A stretch of 13,403 bases of DNA, from positions 1 through 13,403 of the forward strand of contig JAEOSP010000433.1 of NCBI GenBank assembly GCA_016840305.1, given 5' to 3'. How positions within the stretch are numbered: position 1 is the first letter of the stretch; each line of letters begins with the position of its first letter. This stretch comes from Candidatus Hodarchaeota archaeon (GTDB lineage Archaea > Asgardarchaeota > Heimdallarchaeia > Hodarchaeales > Hodarchaeaceae). Both the position numbers and the translations under genes were made by a program. The notes beneath the pieces are model-generated. The model was not told where the DNA came from, searched no databases, and saw nothing but the letters and a program-made list of their open reading frames with translations. This document shows, piece by piece, positions 7,371-13,403 of the stretch.

Positions 7371-7521
7371 TACGCTTCAAACCTTACAATAAATATCATT
7401 ATTAGTAAATACGAGTCACTTTTGATACATTTGAGGGTTAAAAATTAAATCTGATATAAAATTTATCACAAAGGTAAAAATTAAAGATAATTCATTCAAA
7501 TCAATAGTTACTTAAGCGATG

Positions 7522-7544
7522 TGATTTAAAGTTAAATCAATTGA
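7522..7544 (+). promoter_or_regulatory. Palindromic putative operator beside the TATA box of the 379-residue gene
   Basis: TGATTTA-AAGT-TAAATCA (7522-7539) is a perfect 7-bp inverted repeat. It is immediately overlapped by the palindrome TCAATTGA (7537-7544), which runs into GATATAATAAA, a TATA-like box about 25 nt before the ATG at 7572. The position suits a repressor or activator site. A similar TTAAATC...GATATAA string occurs at about 7444-7460. AT-rich composition makes chance palindromes fairly common. Confidence 0.3.
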
Positions 7545-7571
7545 TATAATAAACGTATAGGGGTTTATTTA

Positions 7572-8711
7572 ATGACAAATGAAGATGAAAATGAAGCTAT
7601 TGAATTAGGGAATTTATTAAAAAAGATTAATTTAGAAAAGAAAATCCTTAAAACTATATTGCCTTATTATGATAAGACCAGCTCATTTGATTCATCTTCT
7701 GGGGTAAGCATACTTGAATTCAAGAATTATCTTCATGATAATGGTTATACGGAACTAAAGAATAAATATATTCATGATCTTCAGTCAAAAATCGGGGAAA
7801 GAACAAAAGAGTTGGATAAAATTAAGCGTAATGCTTCTTCTCGAAAAAAAGAAACAGAAGAACAAAAAACAGAGGCATACCTACAAGCTCGCTTAAAGAT
7901 CTATGAAAATGCTTCAGAAGTTCCCTCTGAAATTTTGGATGGCTCTGGGGGACTTGAACACTTGAAACAAATTTTCTTAATTCCTTCTTGGCGTAAAATA
8001 CTTGGAACTGATCCAAATTTCAAAGGATTCTATTTAAACAAACCAGTTTATGAAATCATTCATGATAATGTATTATTCCTTCCAGATTTTGCAGTTACAG
8101 GTTTTGAGGAAACAATGGGAGAACCATTTATTTTCCTTAGCGGTGTTGGAATTTATTATGTACAATTCCGATTATCTCCTGGCGAAATCATAACCGATTA
8201 TCGTGAAATAACAGGTCTTGTGCTCCCAATGGATCTATACGATAAAGCTCAGACATCTGCTTCACTAGTATCAAGTAAGGATCTTTTAATGACAGAATTG
8301 ATGACCACAATCCCATTTGCACTATTTGAGGTAGAACAAACGAAACAGATGTACCTAAGAGGGGTGATTGCTCGTAATATCTTTCACCCTTACAAAGAGA
8401 GTTTTAACCAATTAATGAAGGTATGTGAAGATCAAAATTCATTTGTGTTAGATGATGGATTGAAAGTTCTTAGTGGTGGATTAAACCAGGAAAGCTCTCT
8501 TTACACGAACGAAATATTAACTGAAAAACCACTATCAGTGGATTTTTCGAGATTGACTGCTGGATTAAAGAATATTCAGCCTAAACTTGGAAAAATTGTC
8601 ATTGATCTTCAGATTGATGGACTTCGACAACCTATCTTCGATAAAATCACTTTAATGAAGGAAGAATTTGTTAAGGTAGGTTATCCTAAATTTCTTGATT
8701 GGATGCCTTAA
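7572..8711 (+). CDS. Uncharacterised protein with coiled coil and conserved-looking globular C-terminal part
   Basis: I do not recognise this 379-residue protein. Residues 1-60 are charged and helical. Residues about 63-111 are a strongly charged coiled coil (for example LQSKIGERTKELDKIKRN, then a KKETEEQK stretch). From about 115 to 379 follows a globular mixed alpha/beta region with hydrophobic strands (PFIFLSGVGIYYVQFRLSPG) and helices. There is no signal peptide, membrane helix, nucleotide-binding loop or zinc motif, so it is probably cytoplasmic. The two cysteine-free thirds and single Cys argue against metal binding by Cys. ATG at 7572 follows a GGGG at 7560-7563 and the TATA-like box at about 7542-7552; which of the two sets initiation (leadered or leaderless) is unclear. 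It stands alone, divergent from a GNAT gene and convergent with the zinc-protein pair. Confidence 0.7.
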   Translation: MTNEDENEAIELGNLLKKINLEKKILKTILPYYDKTSSFDSSSGVSILEFKNYLHDNGYTELKNKYIHDLQSKIGERTKELDKIKRNASSRKKETEEQKTEAYLQARLKIYENASEVPSEILDGSGGLEHLKQIFLIPSWRKILGTDPNFKGFYLNKPVYEIIHDNVLFLPDFAVTGFEETMGEPFIFLSGVGIYYVQFRLSPGEIITDYREITGLVLPMDLYDKAQTSASLVSSKDLLMTELMTTIPFALFEVEQTKQMYLRGVIARNIFHPYKESFNQLMKVCEDQNSFVLDDGLKVLSGGLNQESSLYTNEILTEKPLSVDFSRLTAGLKNIQPKLGKIVIDLQIDGLRQPIFDKITLMKEEFVKVGYPKFLDWMP

Positions 8712-8840
8712 GAAATAGAAAAAAGTTTGTATTGATTAAATTATAGTCTTATTCCAAGTCTATCCTTTAACCAATTGAAGTTTTGATTGAGCAAAAAACT
8801 AGAATTAATTTTTACTGCATTTAAATGATCCAAAGTACAA

Positions 8841-9050
8841 TTAGACAAGATAATATTGCTCTTTTACTTCCTCTTTTTCATCAACGATAACTGCAATCAG
8901 ATTATGCATATCTTGATGATGTTTCATATAGCAGAGCTCGTGAATAATCTTATCACACATATCACACTTAGTCAAAAGGACATATCCGAAAAAGTCTTGT
9001 TTCAGAAGCAACTTATCACATACTGAACAGTACCTTGGATCATTCTTCAT
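8841..9050 (-). CDS. Small PHD/C1-like zinc-binding protein
   Basis: A 69-residue protein dominated by a metal-binding pattern: C8-x2-C11, then C29-x2-C32-x4-H37-x2-C40, and a last set H44, H45 and H49. The Cx2C-x17-Cx2C-x4-Hx2C order is that of PHD/C1-type treble-clef fingers, with histidines in place of the last Cx2C. Two zinc ions could be bound. The C-terminal tail is acidic (VDEKEEVKEQ). Such compact fingers usually bind protein, RNA or lipid; no specific role can be named. ATG at 9050 overlaps the stop of the preceding tiny zinc-ribbon gene by ATGA and has its own GAGGT motif (9057-9061) inside that gene. The two are thus translationally coupled and probably work together. Real gene: high confidence from the ligand pattern and coupling. 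Confidence 0.7.
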   Translation of the reverse strand: MKNDPRYCSVCDKLLLKQDFFGYVLLTKCDMCDKIIHELCYMKHHQDMHNLIAVIVDEKEEVKEQYYLV

Positions 9051-9166
9051 GCTTTTACCTCACTTAATTGTTCAAACTGCTCTTCTGATGCAGCGAGTTC
9101 GCGTTTCTTACAATTCACACATTCTCCTTTGCTAGAGAGAACTGTGCCACATTCACAAAACAACAT
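9047..9166 (-). CDS. Tiny zinc-ribbon-like protein (39 aa), coupled to the PHD-like gene
   Basis: Reading the intergenic DNA gives a 39-residue frame starting MLFCECGTVLSSKGECVNCK. Four cysteines in CxC and Cx2C pairs (C4, C6, C16, C19) make a minimal zinc ribbon, with the loop similar to the N-terminal ribbon of TFS/Rpb9-type proteins. A charged helical tail (REL to VKA) follows. Support for it being real: a strong GGAGG ribosome-binding motif at 9175-9179, eight bases before the ATG at 9166; an ATGA overlap with the next gene; and the matching zinc-binding character of both products. It is too short for most gene callers. Function unknown. Confidence 0.65.
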   Translation of the reverse strand: MLFCECGTVLSSKGECVNCKKRELAASEEQFEQLSEVKA

Positions 9167-9447
9167 ATTCAAAACCTCCATTTTTGTTTCCTATACTCCC
9201 AGGAATAGTAAGGATTTTGTTTTTACATAAAATAGAGATGTGTGACAATAATATTCCAATCCTGTTGGCGCATTGGCTTTTTCATGACATCACATCTATT
9301 GAGGACAAAAGTATCCTGGACTTTTTGTCTGGACTTTACGAATTTTCTTGTTGTTATAAAGTTTTTTGTTTATGCATTGTGCATTGGAAATTGAGTGATT
9401 TGTGATTTGATTGGATTATGAGAGTTGGATATTCGTTTTTTAAGGAT
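9167..9447 (-). promoter_or_regulatory. Non-coding upstream region of the zinc-protein pair
   Basis: This 281-bp stretch separates the feoC-like gene from the zinc-protein pair, both read leftward. It holds the GGAGG motif (9175-9179) and a TATA-like ATTTTATGTA (about 9222-9231) that would start transcription near 9200. It also has a direct repeat CTGGACTTT at 9316-9324 and 9329-9337, 13 bp apart, that could be a regulator site. A plus-strand open frame here (TTG at 9184 to 9405) is Cys/Trp/His-rich with no ribosome-binding motif and I do not consider it a gene. Confidence 0.35.
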
Positions 9448-9738
9448 TTATTTGTCAAAATCCAATGCTTTGGAGGTCAATTGGTACATTTTAATTGAAA
9501 GTAGATCCCTCTTGTCACAAGATCCACCTTCGGTACACGTTCTACATATTACAGGATTGAGCTCATCTTCACCCTCATGGTGAATGATTTCTTTAATATA
9601 TCCTAGTTGGAGTAATTGAAGTTTTATAATTTCTAATTGGCCTTCTGTTAATTTCAAATCCTTTTTAATTTCGTAGAACGAAAAGGTTTGACCTTTTTGT
9701 TTTATATAGTTCAGGGCTTTTTCAATCAATGATGTCAT
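9448..9738 (-). CDS. feoC: FeoC-like winged-helix protein with Cys cluster
   Basis: A 96-residue protein. Residues 1-50 are a small winged-helix domain (helix, FSFYEIKKDLKLTEGQLEIIKLQLLQLGYI, wing). They are followed by VICRTCTEGGSCDKRD with C65, C68 and C74. Winged helix plus a short Cx2C-x5-C loop is the FeoC arrangement; in bacteria FeoC binds an iron-sulfur cluster or metal and affects FeoB stability. Its place as last gene of the feo operon supports the name; the Cys spacing differs between lineages, so a stand-alone Fe-S regulator is possible. ATG at 9738 overlaps the stop of the membrane-protein gene by ATGA and has GGGAG just upstream, so the two are coupled. Confidence 0.7.
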   Translation of the reverse strand: MTSLIEKALNYIKQKGQTFSFYEIKKDLKLTEGQLEIIKLQLLQLGYIKEIIHHEGEDELNPVICRTCTEGGSCDKRDLLSIKMYQLTSKALDFDK

Positions 9739-10184
9739 ATCTCCCTATGTTTGATCATTTTGTGTGGTATGAAGGTTAAAAAACCTAATGATAATGCAGG
9801 ATTCAAGAGATAGGATAATAATCTGGAAAGAAAGTTGGATAAGGAACTCTCATTAAGTAATCCACCGATCAATCCCACGAAAAGTAATTCTAACAAAGCC
9901 AGAGTACCCAGTATAATACCGATTATTGTTCCAACAAATAAAAAGGCTTCGCCTGATTTATTTTCACTTTCAAGCTCAGAATACCCTCGGAGGAAAATTA
10001 TACCTATTAAGATTAATAGGAATTGTTCTATCAGATTTATGGCTATAGGGATTTCTTGCAATAAGAATAGAAATATAATCCCTAAAATGCCAGTAAAGAT
10101 GAAAACAACACCATAAAGCATTGCAAATAGTTTTAAAACCGAATTATTCTTTTCTTTTAGCTTCATTGGTATCTTCCTTTTCAT
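9735..10184 (-). CDS. Four-helix membrane protein inside the feo operon
   Basis: A 149-residue protein of unknown family. A basic N-terminus (MKRKIPMKLKEK) precedes about four hydrophobic segments: residues 17-42, 45-65, 79-110 and 123-140. An acidic loop (ELESENKSGE, about 70-79) lies between helices 2 and 3. It has no Cys, and its single His-rich patch is at the C-terminus (PHKMIKHREI), which together with the acidic loop might contact metal; this is speculation. It begins seven bases after the feoB stop and overlaps the feoC start, so it is co-transcribed and likely co-translated with the iron system. It is not FeoA, FeoB or FeoC, and no feo partner of this kind is known to me. An overlapping ATG at 10191 opens only a short other-frame peptide. 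Confidence 0.7.
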   Translation of the reverse strand: MKRKIPMKLKEKNNSVLKLFAMLYGVVFIFTGILGIIFLFLLQEIPIAINLIEQFLLILIGIIFLRGYSELESENKSGEAFLFVGTIIGIILGTLALLELLFVGLIGGLLNESSLSNFLSRLLSYLLNPALSLGFLTFIPHKMIKHREI

Positions 10185-10191
10185 ACATCAT

Positions 10192-12210
10192 TTATGGAAA
10201 ACCTAATACAAAAAATCCTATTCTAACGATCAATGCAACGCCATAAGCAATACAAAAGTATCCAATACTTAAAATGAAAGTTATTTTCCATGATCTTGTT
10301 TCCGATTTGATAATTGAAAGTGTTGCAACGCATGGAGTATAAAGTAATACAAAGATCATAAAGGAAAAGGCCTGTCCGACAGTCATCGACCCAATTATAA
10401 ATTGAGACAAATTCATTCCTCCTAATATGCCTAAAGTAGCAACAACGACTTCTTTAGCAAGTATACCAAGTAGTAATGCTGAGATAAACTCCCAAGTCCA
10501 ACTAAAGGGGAAGAAAAGAGGTTCTATTGCCTTACCAATTAATGCCAGATAGGTATCATCGATAGACACCCCTAAAGGGAAACTACTCAAAATATAAACT
10601 AAGATCGAAGCAAAAAAGATGATTTTCCCTGCTTTTTTAATGAAAAGAGATCCTTGTAACCACATTTCTCGTGTAGCTGTCTTTAGTTGAGGTTTTTGAA
10701 ATTCAGGGAGTTCCATAATAAACATATGATCTTCATGTTTGTAAAAAAAGGTATTCAATACGAATGCTGCAATAATAGCAACAATGATTCCAATTATATA
10801 CATTAGTAGAATTGTTAAAGCAGCAAAATCAGGAAAGAAAATTCCAGCAAAAAGGACGTATACTGGCAAACGAGCTGAACACGAAATAAAAGGTGCTATA
10901 GCTAGGGTTATCATTCTATCTTCTTTATCCCTGATTGATCTTGTTGCCATAATCGCTGGTACTGTGCAACCAAATCCCAACATCAAAGGAATAAATGATT
11001 TTCCATGTAATCCAATCCTTTCTAGCCATTTGTCTGCTACAAAAGCGGCTCTAGCTAGATATCCTGAATCTTCGAATACCGCCAATCCAAAATACAAAAG
11101 AAAAATGTTTGGAATAAAAACTAAGATCGCTCCAAGGCCATTTAAGATACCTACAATAAATCCAGCAATATTTGGATCAGAAATAACATTAGTTGTGAAA
11201 TCAATAAGAACTCCGAAGAATAGCTCGAGTAACACAACAAGTGGTTCAGATAAAGTAAAAGTGAACGTGAAAATCGCCCATAAACTTGCGAAAAAAATTG
11301 GAATTCCTAAGTATTTATCAGTAAGGACATCATCTAGCATAGTAGTTATATTAGATGACGCTTTTCCCTCTTTAACGATCACGTTTTTAATTAAATTGCT
11401 AATTATCTTATATCTTTCATTAGCAATAAATACAGCTGTATCTTTACTTGAGGTCTTACTTTTGAAGGCGTATAGAACCTGGTTAATTTGATTCCAAGAA
11501 GGATTATTATATTTCGGAATATTTTCAATACGTTCTAAGATGAGTGAATCTATTAAATCTAATATTATTTGATCCTGTTCAAGAATTTTGAGGGCAAGCC
11601 AAGCATAATTGAATTTATCTAGCTTGTTATTTTCATCAATTTTCTTAATAATATTAACAATTTCATTTTCGTAAATTTTTATATTCTGTTGATCGAAAAA
11701 AAATCCTGAATGAATATCCTCTTGTTTGGTTTCATAGTTTAGAATCATATCCAGAAGTTCAACTACACCCTTTCCTTTTGTTGCAACCATTGGAATAATT
11801 GGAACATTTAATTTTTTCTTTAGTTCTTCGATATCCAATTCAAAACCTTTAGAGATTGCTACATCAAGCATATTGAGTACAACGATTATAGGTTGTCCTA
11901 ACTCTAATAATTGAATAGTTAAGAATAAATTTCGCTCCAAATTTGAAGCATCAACAATATTTACGACTAAGTCAGGTTTCTCTGTGATTAAGAATCGTCT
12001 AGTTACTCGTTCATCTTCAGAATAGGCACTTAAACTATACGTTCCTGGCAAATCTAAAATGGAAAATTCTTGCTCACCGAATACACATTTTCCTTCTTTA
12101 TGCTCAACAGTACATCCTGGAAAATTAGCCACATGTTGGTGAGATCCTGTTAATGCGTTAAAGATGACACTTTTTCCTACATTGGGATTACCAGCCAAAG
12201 CGACTTTCAT
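10192..12210 (-). CDS. feoB: FeoB ferrous iron transporter
   Basis: The 672-residue protein is the Fe2+ permease of the Feo system in the cytoplasmic membrane. The N-terminal G domain has G1 GNPNVGKS (7-14), the NFPGCTVEH switch with T34 (G2), G3 DLPG (53-56), G4 NMLD (113-116), and the FeoB signature DASNLERNLFL (87-97). A helical GDI-type linker follows (about 160-290). The membrane part has the two Gate repeats: FEDSGYLARAAF with GFGCTVPAIMATRSI, and later LLYTPCVATLSII; both keep the conserved Cys. All key motifs are intact and the length is in the short normal range, without the long cytoplasmic C-terminus of some bacterial forms. The ATG follows directly on the feoA stop (TGA ATG), with AAGGTT about 10 bases upstream. 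An antisense open frame at 10784-11491 is a coding shadow. Confidence 0.95.
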   Translation of the reverse strand: MKVALAGNPNVGKSVIFNALTGSHQHVANFPGCTVEHKEGKCVFGEQEFSILDLPGTYSLSAYSEDERVTRRFLITEKPDLVVNIVDASNLERNLFLTIQLLELGQPIIVVLNMLDVAISKGFELDIEELKKKLNVPIIPMVATKGKGVVELLDMILNYETKQEDIHSGFFFDQQNIKIYENEIVNIIKKIDENNKLDKFNYAWLALKILEQDQIILDLIDSLILERIENIPKYNNPSWNQINQVLYAFKSKTSSKDTAVFIANERYKIISNLIKNVIVKEGKASSNITTMLDDVLTDKYLGIPIFFASLWAIFTFTFTLSEPLVVLLELFFGVLIDFTTNVISDPNIAGFIVGILNGLGAILVFIPNIFLLYFGLAVFEDSGYLARAAFVADKWLERIGLHGKSFIPLMLGFGCTVPAIMATRSIRDKEDRMITLAIAPFISCSARLPVYVLFAGIFFPDFAALTILLMYIIGIIVAIIAAFVLNTFFYKHEDHMFIMELPEFQKPQLKTATREMWLQGSLFIKKAGKIIFFASILVYILSSFPLGVSIDDTYLALIGKAIEPLFFPFSWTWEFISALLLGILAKEVVVATLGILGGMNLSQFIIGSMTVGQAFSFMIFVLLYTPCVATLSIIKSETRSWKITFILSIGYFCIAYGVALIVRIGFFVLGFP

Positions 12211-12453
12211 TCAACTTTCAAACCTTCTACACATTATTTTTCTAGCAATTCCTCTTCCTAAAGCAATTTTACCCGCTTTTAATTCTACCATTATCGGCCC
12301 GCCCCCAACATTACGTATAACTTTGAGACTCACTCCTGTAGTAAATCCAAGCTCATTCATCCTCAAATTAACAGTTCTTCCACCATTTATAACTGTAATT
12401 TGGGCTTTTTCACCATCACGGAGAGATGATAGGGGAATCAACTGAGTAGCCAT
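12211..12453 (-). CDS. feoA: FeoA SH3-like protein
   Basis: An 80-residue FeoA, the small cytoplasmic SH3-like partner of FeoB that is required for iron uptake in studied systems. The family pattern is clear: LSSLRDGEKAQITVINGG, then RMNELGFTTGVSLKVI, GGPIMVEL and IALGRGIARKI. Length is normal for a stand-alone FeoA. It is the first gene of the operon and its TGA touches the feoB ATG without overlap. ATG at 12453 has no strong ribosome-binding motif, only GTGGA about eight bases upstream. The 160-bp upstream region separates it from the ClC gene. Confidence 0.93.
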   Translation of the reverse strand: MATQLIPLSSLRDGEKAQITVINGGRTVNLRMNELGFTTGVSLKVIRNVGGGPIMVELKAGKIALGRGIARKIMCRRFES

Positions 12454-12524
12454 TTAATTTCCACAGTAAAATTTTTATTGAAGAAAGTTCTTTGGAAATG
12501 CTTACGATAGAACCTATACTGAAA

Positions 12525-12536
12525 TTATTTAAATAA
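12525..12536 (-). promoter_or_regulatory. Putative promoter/operator of the feo operon
   Basis: The perfect 12-bp palindrome TTATTTAAATAA lies 72-83 bp before the feoA start and includes a TTTAAATA TATA-like core. Transcription would start near 12505, giving a leader of about 50 nt. A palindrome at the TATA box would suit an iron-dependent repressor such as a DtxR/IdeR-type protein, but the sequence does not match a known archaeal DtxR consensus that I can recall, and it is simple AT-rich DNA. Confidence 0.35.
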
Positions 12537-12613
12537 ATGTTTGCGATTGAAAACTTCATTGTCAAGATTATTAACGCACTCAGAAATTTAAAGGTTGGTA
12601 GGAATTATTCATC

Positions 12614-13403
12614 TCAAGCATCGAAAGCAAGGAAAAATGACTCTTGTTCTTCCAATACAGCCAACGCTTTTTCATTTATGTACATACGATTTATATCATG
12701 CTTTGTAAGCCAACCTATTAATAATGGACGATTATTTGAGTCTGTTTCGACCACAGGTATTCTAGAAATGTCATGTTTTTCCATAATATGAATTGCGTGA
12801 GATAGCTTAGCCGTTTTATTCATACAAAACAAGCGTTTTGCTTTCAGATCAAGTATATCCCCAACAATCCAATCTTGAGGTGATTGGTTTTGTATAGTAC
12901 GTTGGATGTCTAATAGAGTGATAACGCCAATAAACTCTTCATTTTCTACAACAGGAAACCCTTCATGGCCAGTTTCTCTAATGTTTGTCATTACACTTTC
13001 TAAACGAGTCTTCCGATTCAGAACAATAAGACGATTACGTGGAATCATTGCTTCTTCAATGGTTATTGTATCTAAAAGATCAGTTACTACTTCTCTTAAT
13101 TTTACTCCTCGTCTAGTTAATTTCAAGATATATATATCACTTTTTTCAATATTAATTGAGATTAACCATGCTATTGTAACTACAAACATCAAAGGAATTG
13201 TTAGAAAATAATCGTTAGTCATTTCGGCTGTCATAATTATGGCAGTTAATGGAGCACGTCCTGTTCCTGCAAAAAAGGCAGCCATACCTAGAAGAGCGAA
13301 CAGAGCTATATTGAGATTAAGTGAAAACATTTCAGTAACAAAAATACCAAAAGAACCTCCTAACATTACTCCTATAAACAAAGTTGGTGCAAAAACTCCT
13401 CCA
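12614..13403 (-). CDS. ClC chloride channel/antiporter with CBS pair, 5' truncated by window edge
   Basis: The C-terminal ~260 residues of a ClC-family protein. The frame is open to the right edge and starts with GGVFAPTLFIGVMLGG, the conserved ClC filter helix; the earlier helices with the GSGIP and gating-glutamate motifs are outside the window. GMAAFFAGTGRAPLTAIIM and the Tyr-containing SDIYILKL at the last helix are present, so the pore end is intact. Two CBS domains follow, about residues 106-165 (VxDIMxP-like ITIEEAMIP and GFPVVENEEFIGVITLLDI) and 170-240 (ISRIPVVE, LIGWLTKHDI); they may bind adenine nucleotides. It exports or exchanges chloride, but whether channel or Cl-/H+ antiporter cannot be told without the missing part. 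The TTG at 13381 is not the real start. It is read in the same direction as feoA, 160 bp away, so probably a separate unit. Confidence 0.88.
   Translation of the reverse strand, partial: GGVFAPTLFIGVMLGGSFGIFVTEMFSLNLNIALFALLGMAAFFAGTGRAPLTAIIMTAEMTNDYFLTIPLMFVVTIAWLISINIEKSDIYILKLTRRGVKLREVVTDLLDTITIEEAMIPRNRLIVLNRKTRLESVMTNIRETGHEGFPVVENEEFIGVITLLDIQRTIQNQSPQDWIVGDILDLKAKRLFCMNKTAKLSHAIHIMEKHDISRIPVVETDSNNRPLLIGWLTKHDINRMYINEKALAVLEEQESFFLAFDA

Noticed and set aside
9184..9405. Plus-strand open frame of 73 residues between feoC and the zinc genes
   Set aside because: Starts with TTG without a ribosome-binding motif, has odd composition rich in Cys, Trp, His and Phe, and covers the promoter region of the zinc-protein pair.
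10784..11491. Long plus-strand open frame (235 residues) opposite feoB
   Set aside because: It lies wholly antisense to a motif-complete FeoB and its translation is a Lys/Ser/Ile-rich string with no domain; the length follows from feoB codon use.
1..13403. CRISPR array, tRNA, rRNA or transposase
   Set aside because: No regularly spaced repeats, no tRNA-like or rRNA-like sequence, and no transposase or integrase motif was seen on either strand.

Overview
The window is AT-rich and looks archaeal. Several genes have TATA-like boxes about 25 nt upstream of the start or of the likely transcript start. Shine-Dalgarno motifs are sparse, ATA is a common isoleucine codon, and there is a small PHD/C1-like zinc protein. 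An Asgard or related mesophilic archaeon fits, but no marker gene here settles the lineage. All calls come from reading the sequence; no search was run.

Layout: the left end (1-976, +) is the C-terminal part of a DUF1624/HGSNAT-like membrane acyltransferase, cut by the window edge. A gene-poor stretch (977-1338) holds what looks like a decayed 5' end of a short-chain dehydrogenase on the minus strand. It is followed by a 12-TM MFS transporter (1339-2586, +). Convergent to it is a very large gene (2677-5996, -): an N-terminal GNAT acetyltransferase joined to more than 900 residues of beta-rich sequence, probably two mutarotase-like sugar-binding modules. Its reading frame is broken inside the GNAT domain by a single -1 shift, exactly at an A AAT TTT slippery heptamer followed by a stop. 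Upstream lie a long imperfect inverted repeat overlapping the ribosome binding site, a C-terminal remnant of an ArsM-like methyltransferase (6203-about 6545), and an Rv0428c-type GNAT gene (6606-7370, -) with a terminator-like hairpin over its stop codon.

Middle: a divergent 379-aa coiled-coil protein of unknown family (7572-8711, +), then two tiny overlapping zinc-binding genes on the minus strand (8841-9050 and 9047-9166). The second of these was found by reading the intergenic sequence.

Right: a ferrous iron uptake operon on the minus strand, feoA (12453-12211), feoB (12210-10192), a small four-helix membrane protein (10184-9735) and a FeoC-like winged-helix/cysteine protein (9738-9448). 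Its genes abut or overlap by a few bases. FeoB carries the G domain and the channel, FeoA is the SH3-like partner, and FeoC is a likely Fe-S or redox-sensing partner. The membrane protein between feoB and feoC is the unusual member. Upstream on the same strand is the C-terminal part of a ClC chloride channel with a CBS pair, cut by the right window edge.

The most notable points are the slippery-site frame break in the giant GNAT fusion, its unusual domain architecture, the extra membrane protein in the feo operon, the zinc-protein pair, and the two gene remnants that flank the GNAT fusion and MFS region.
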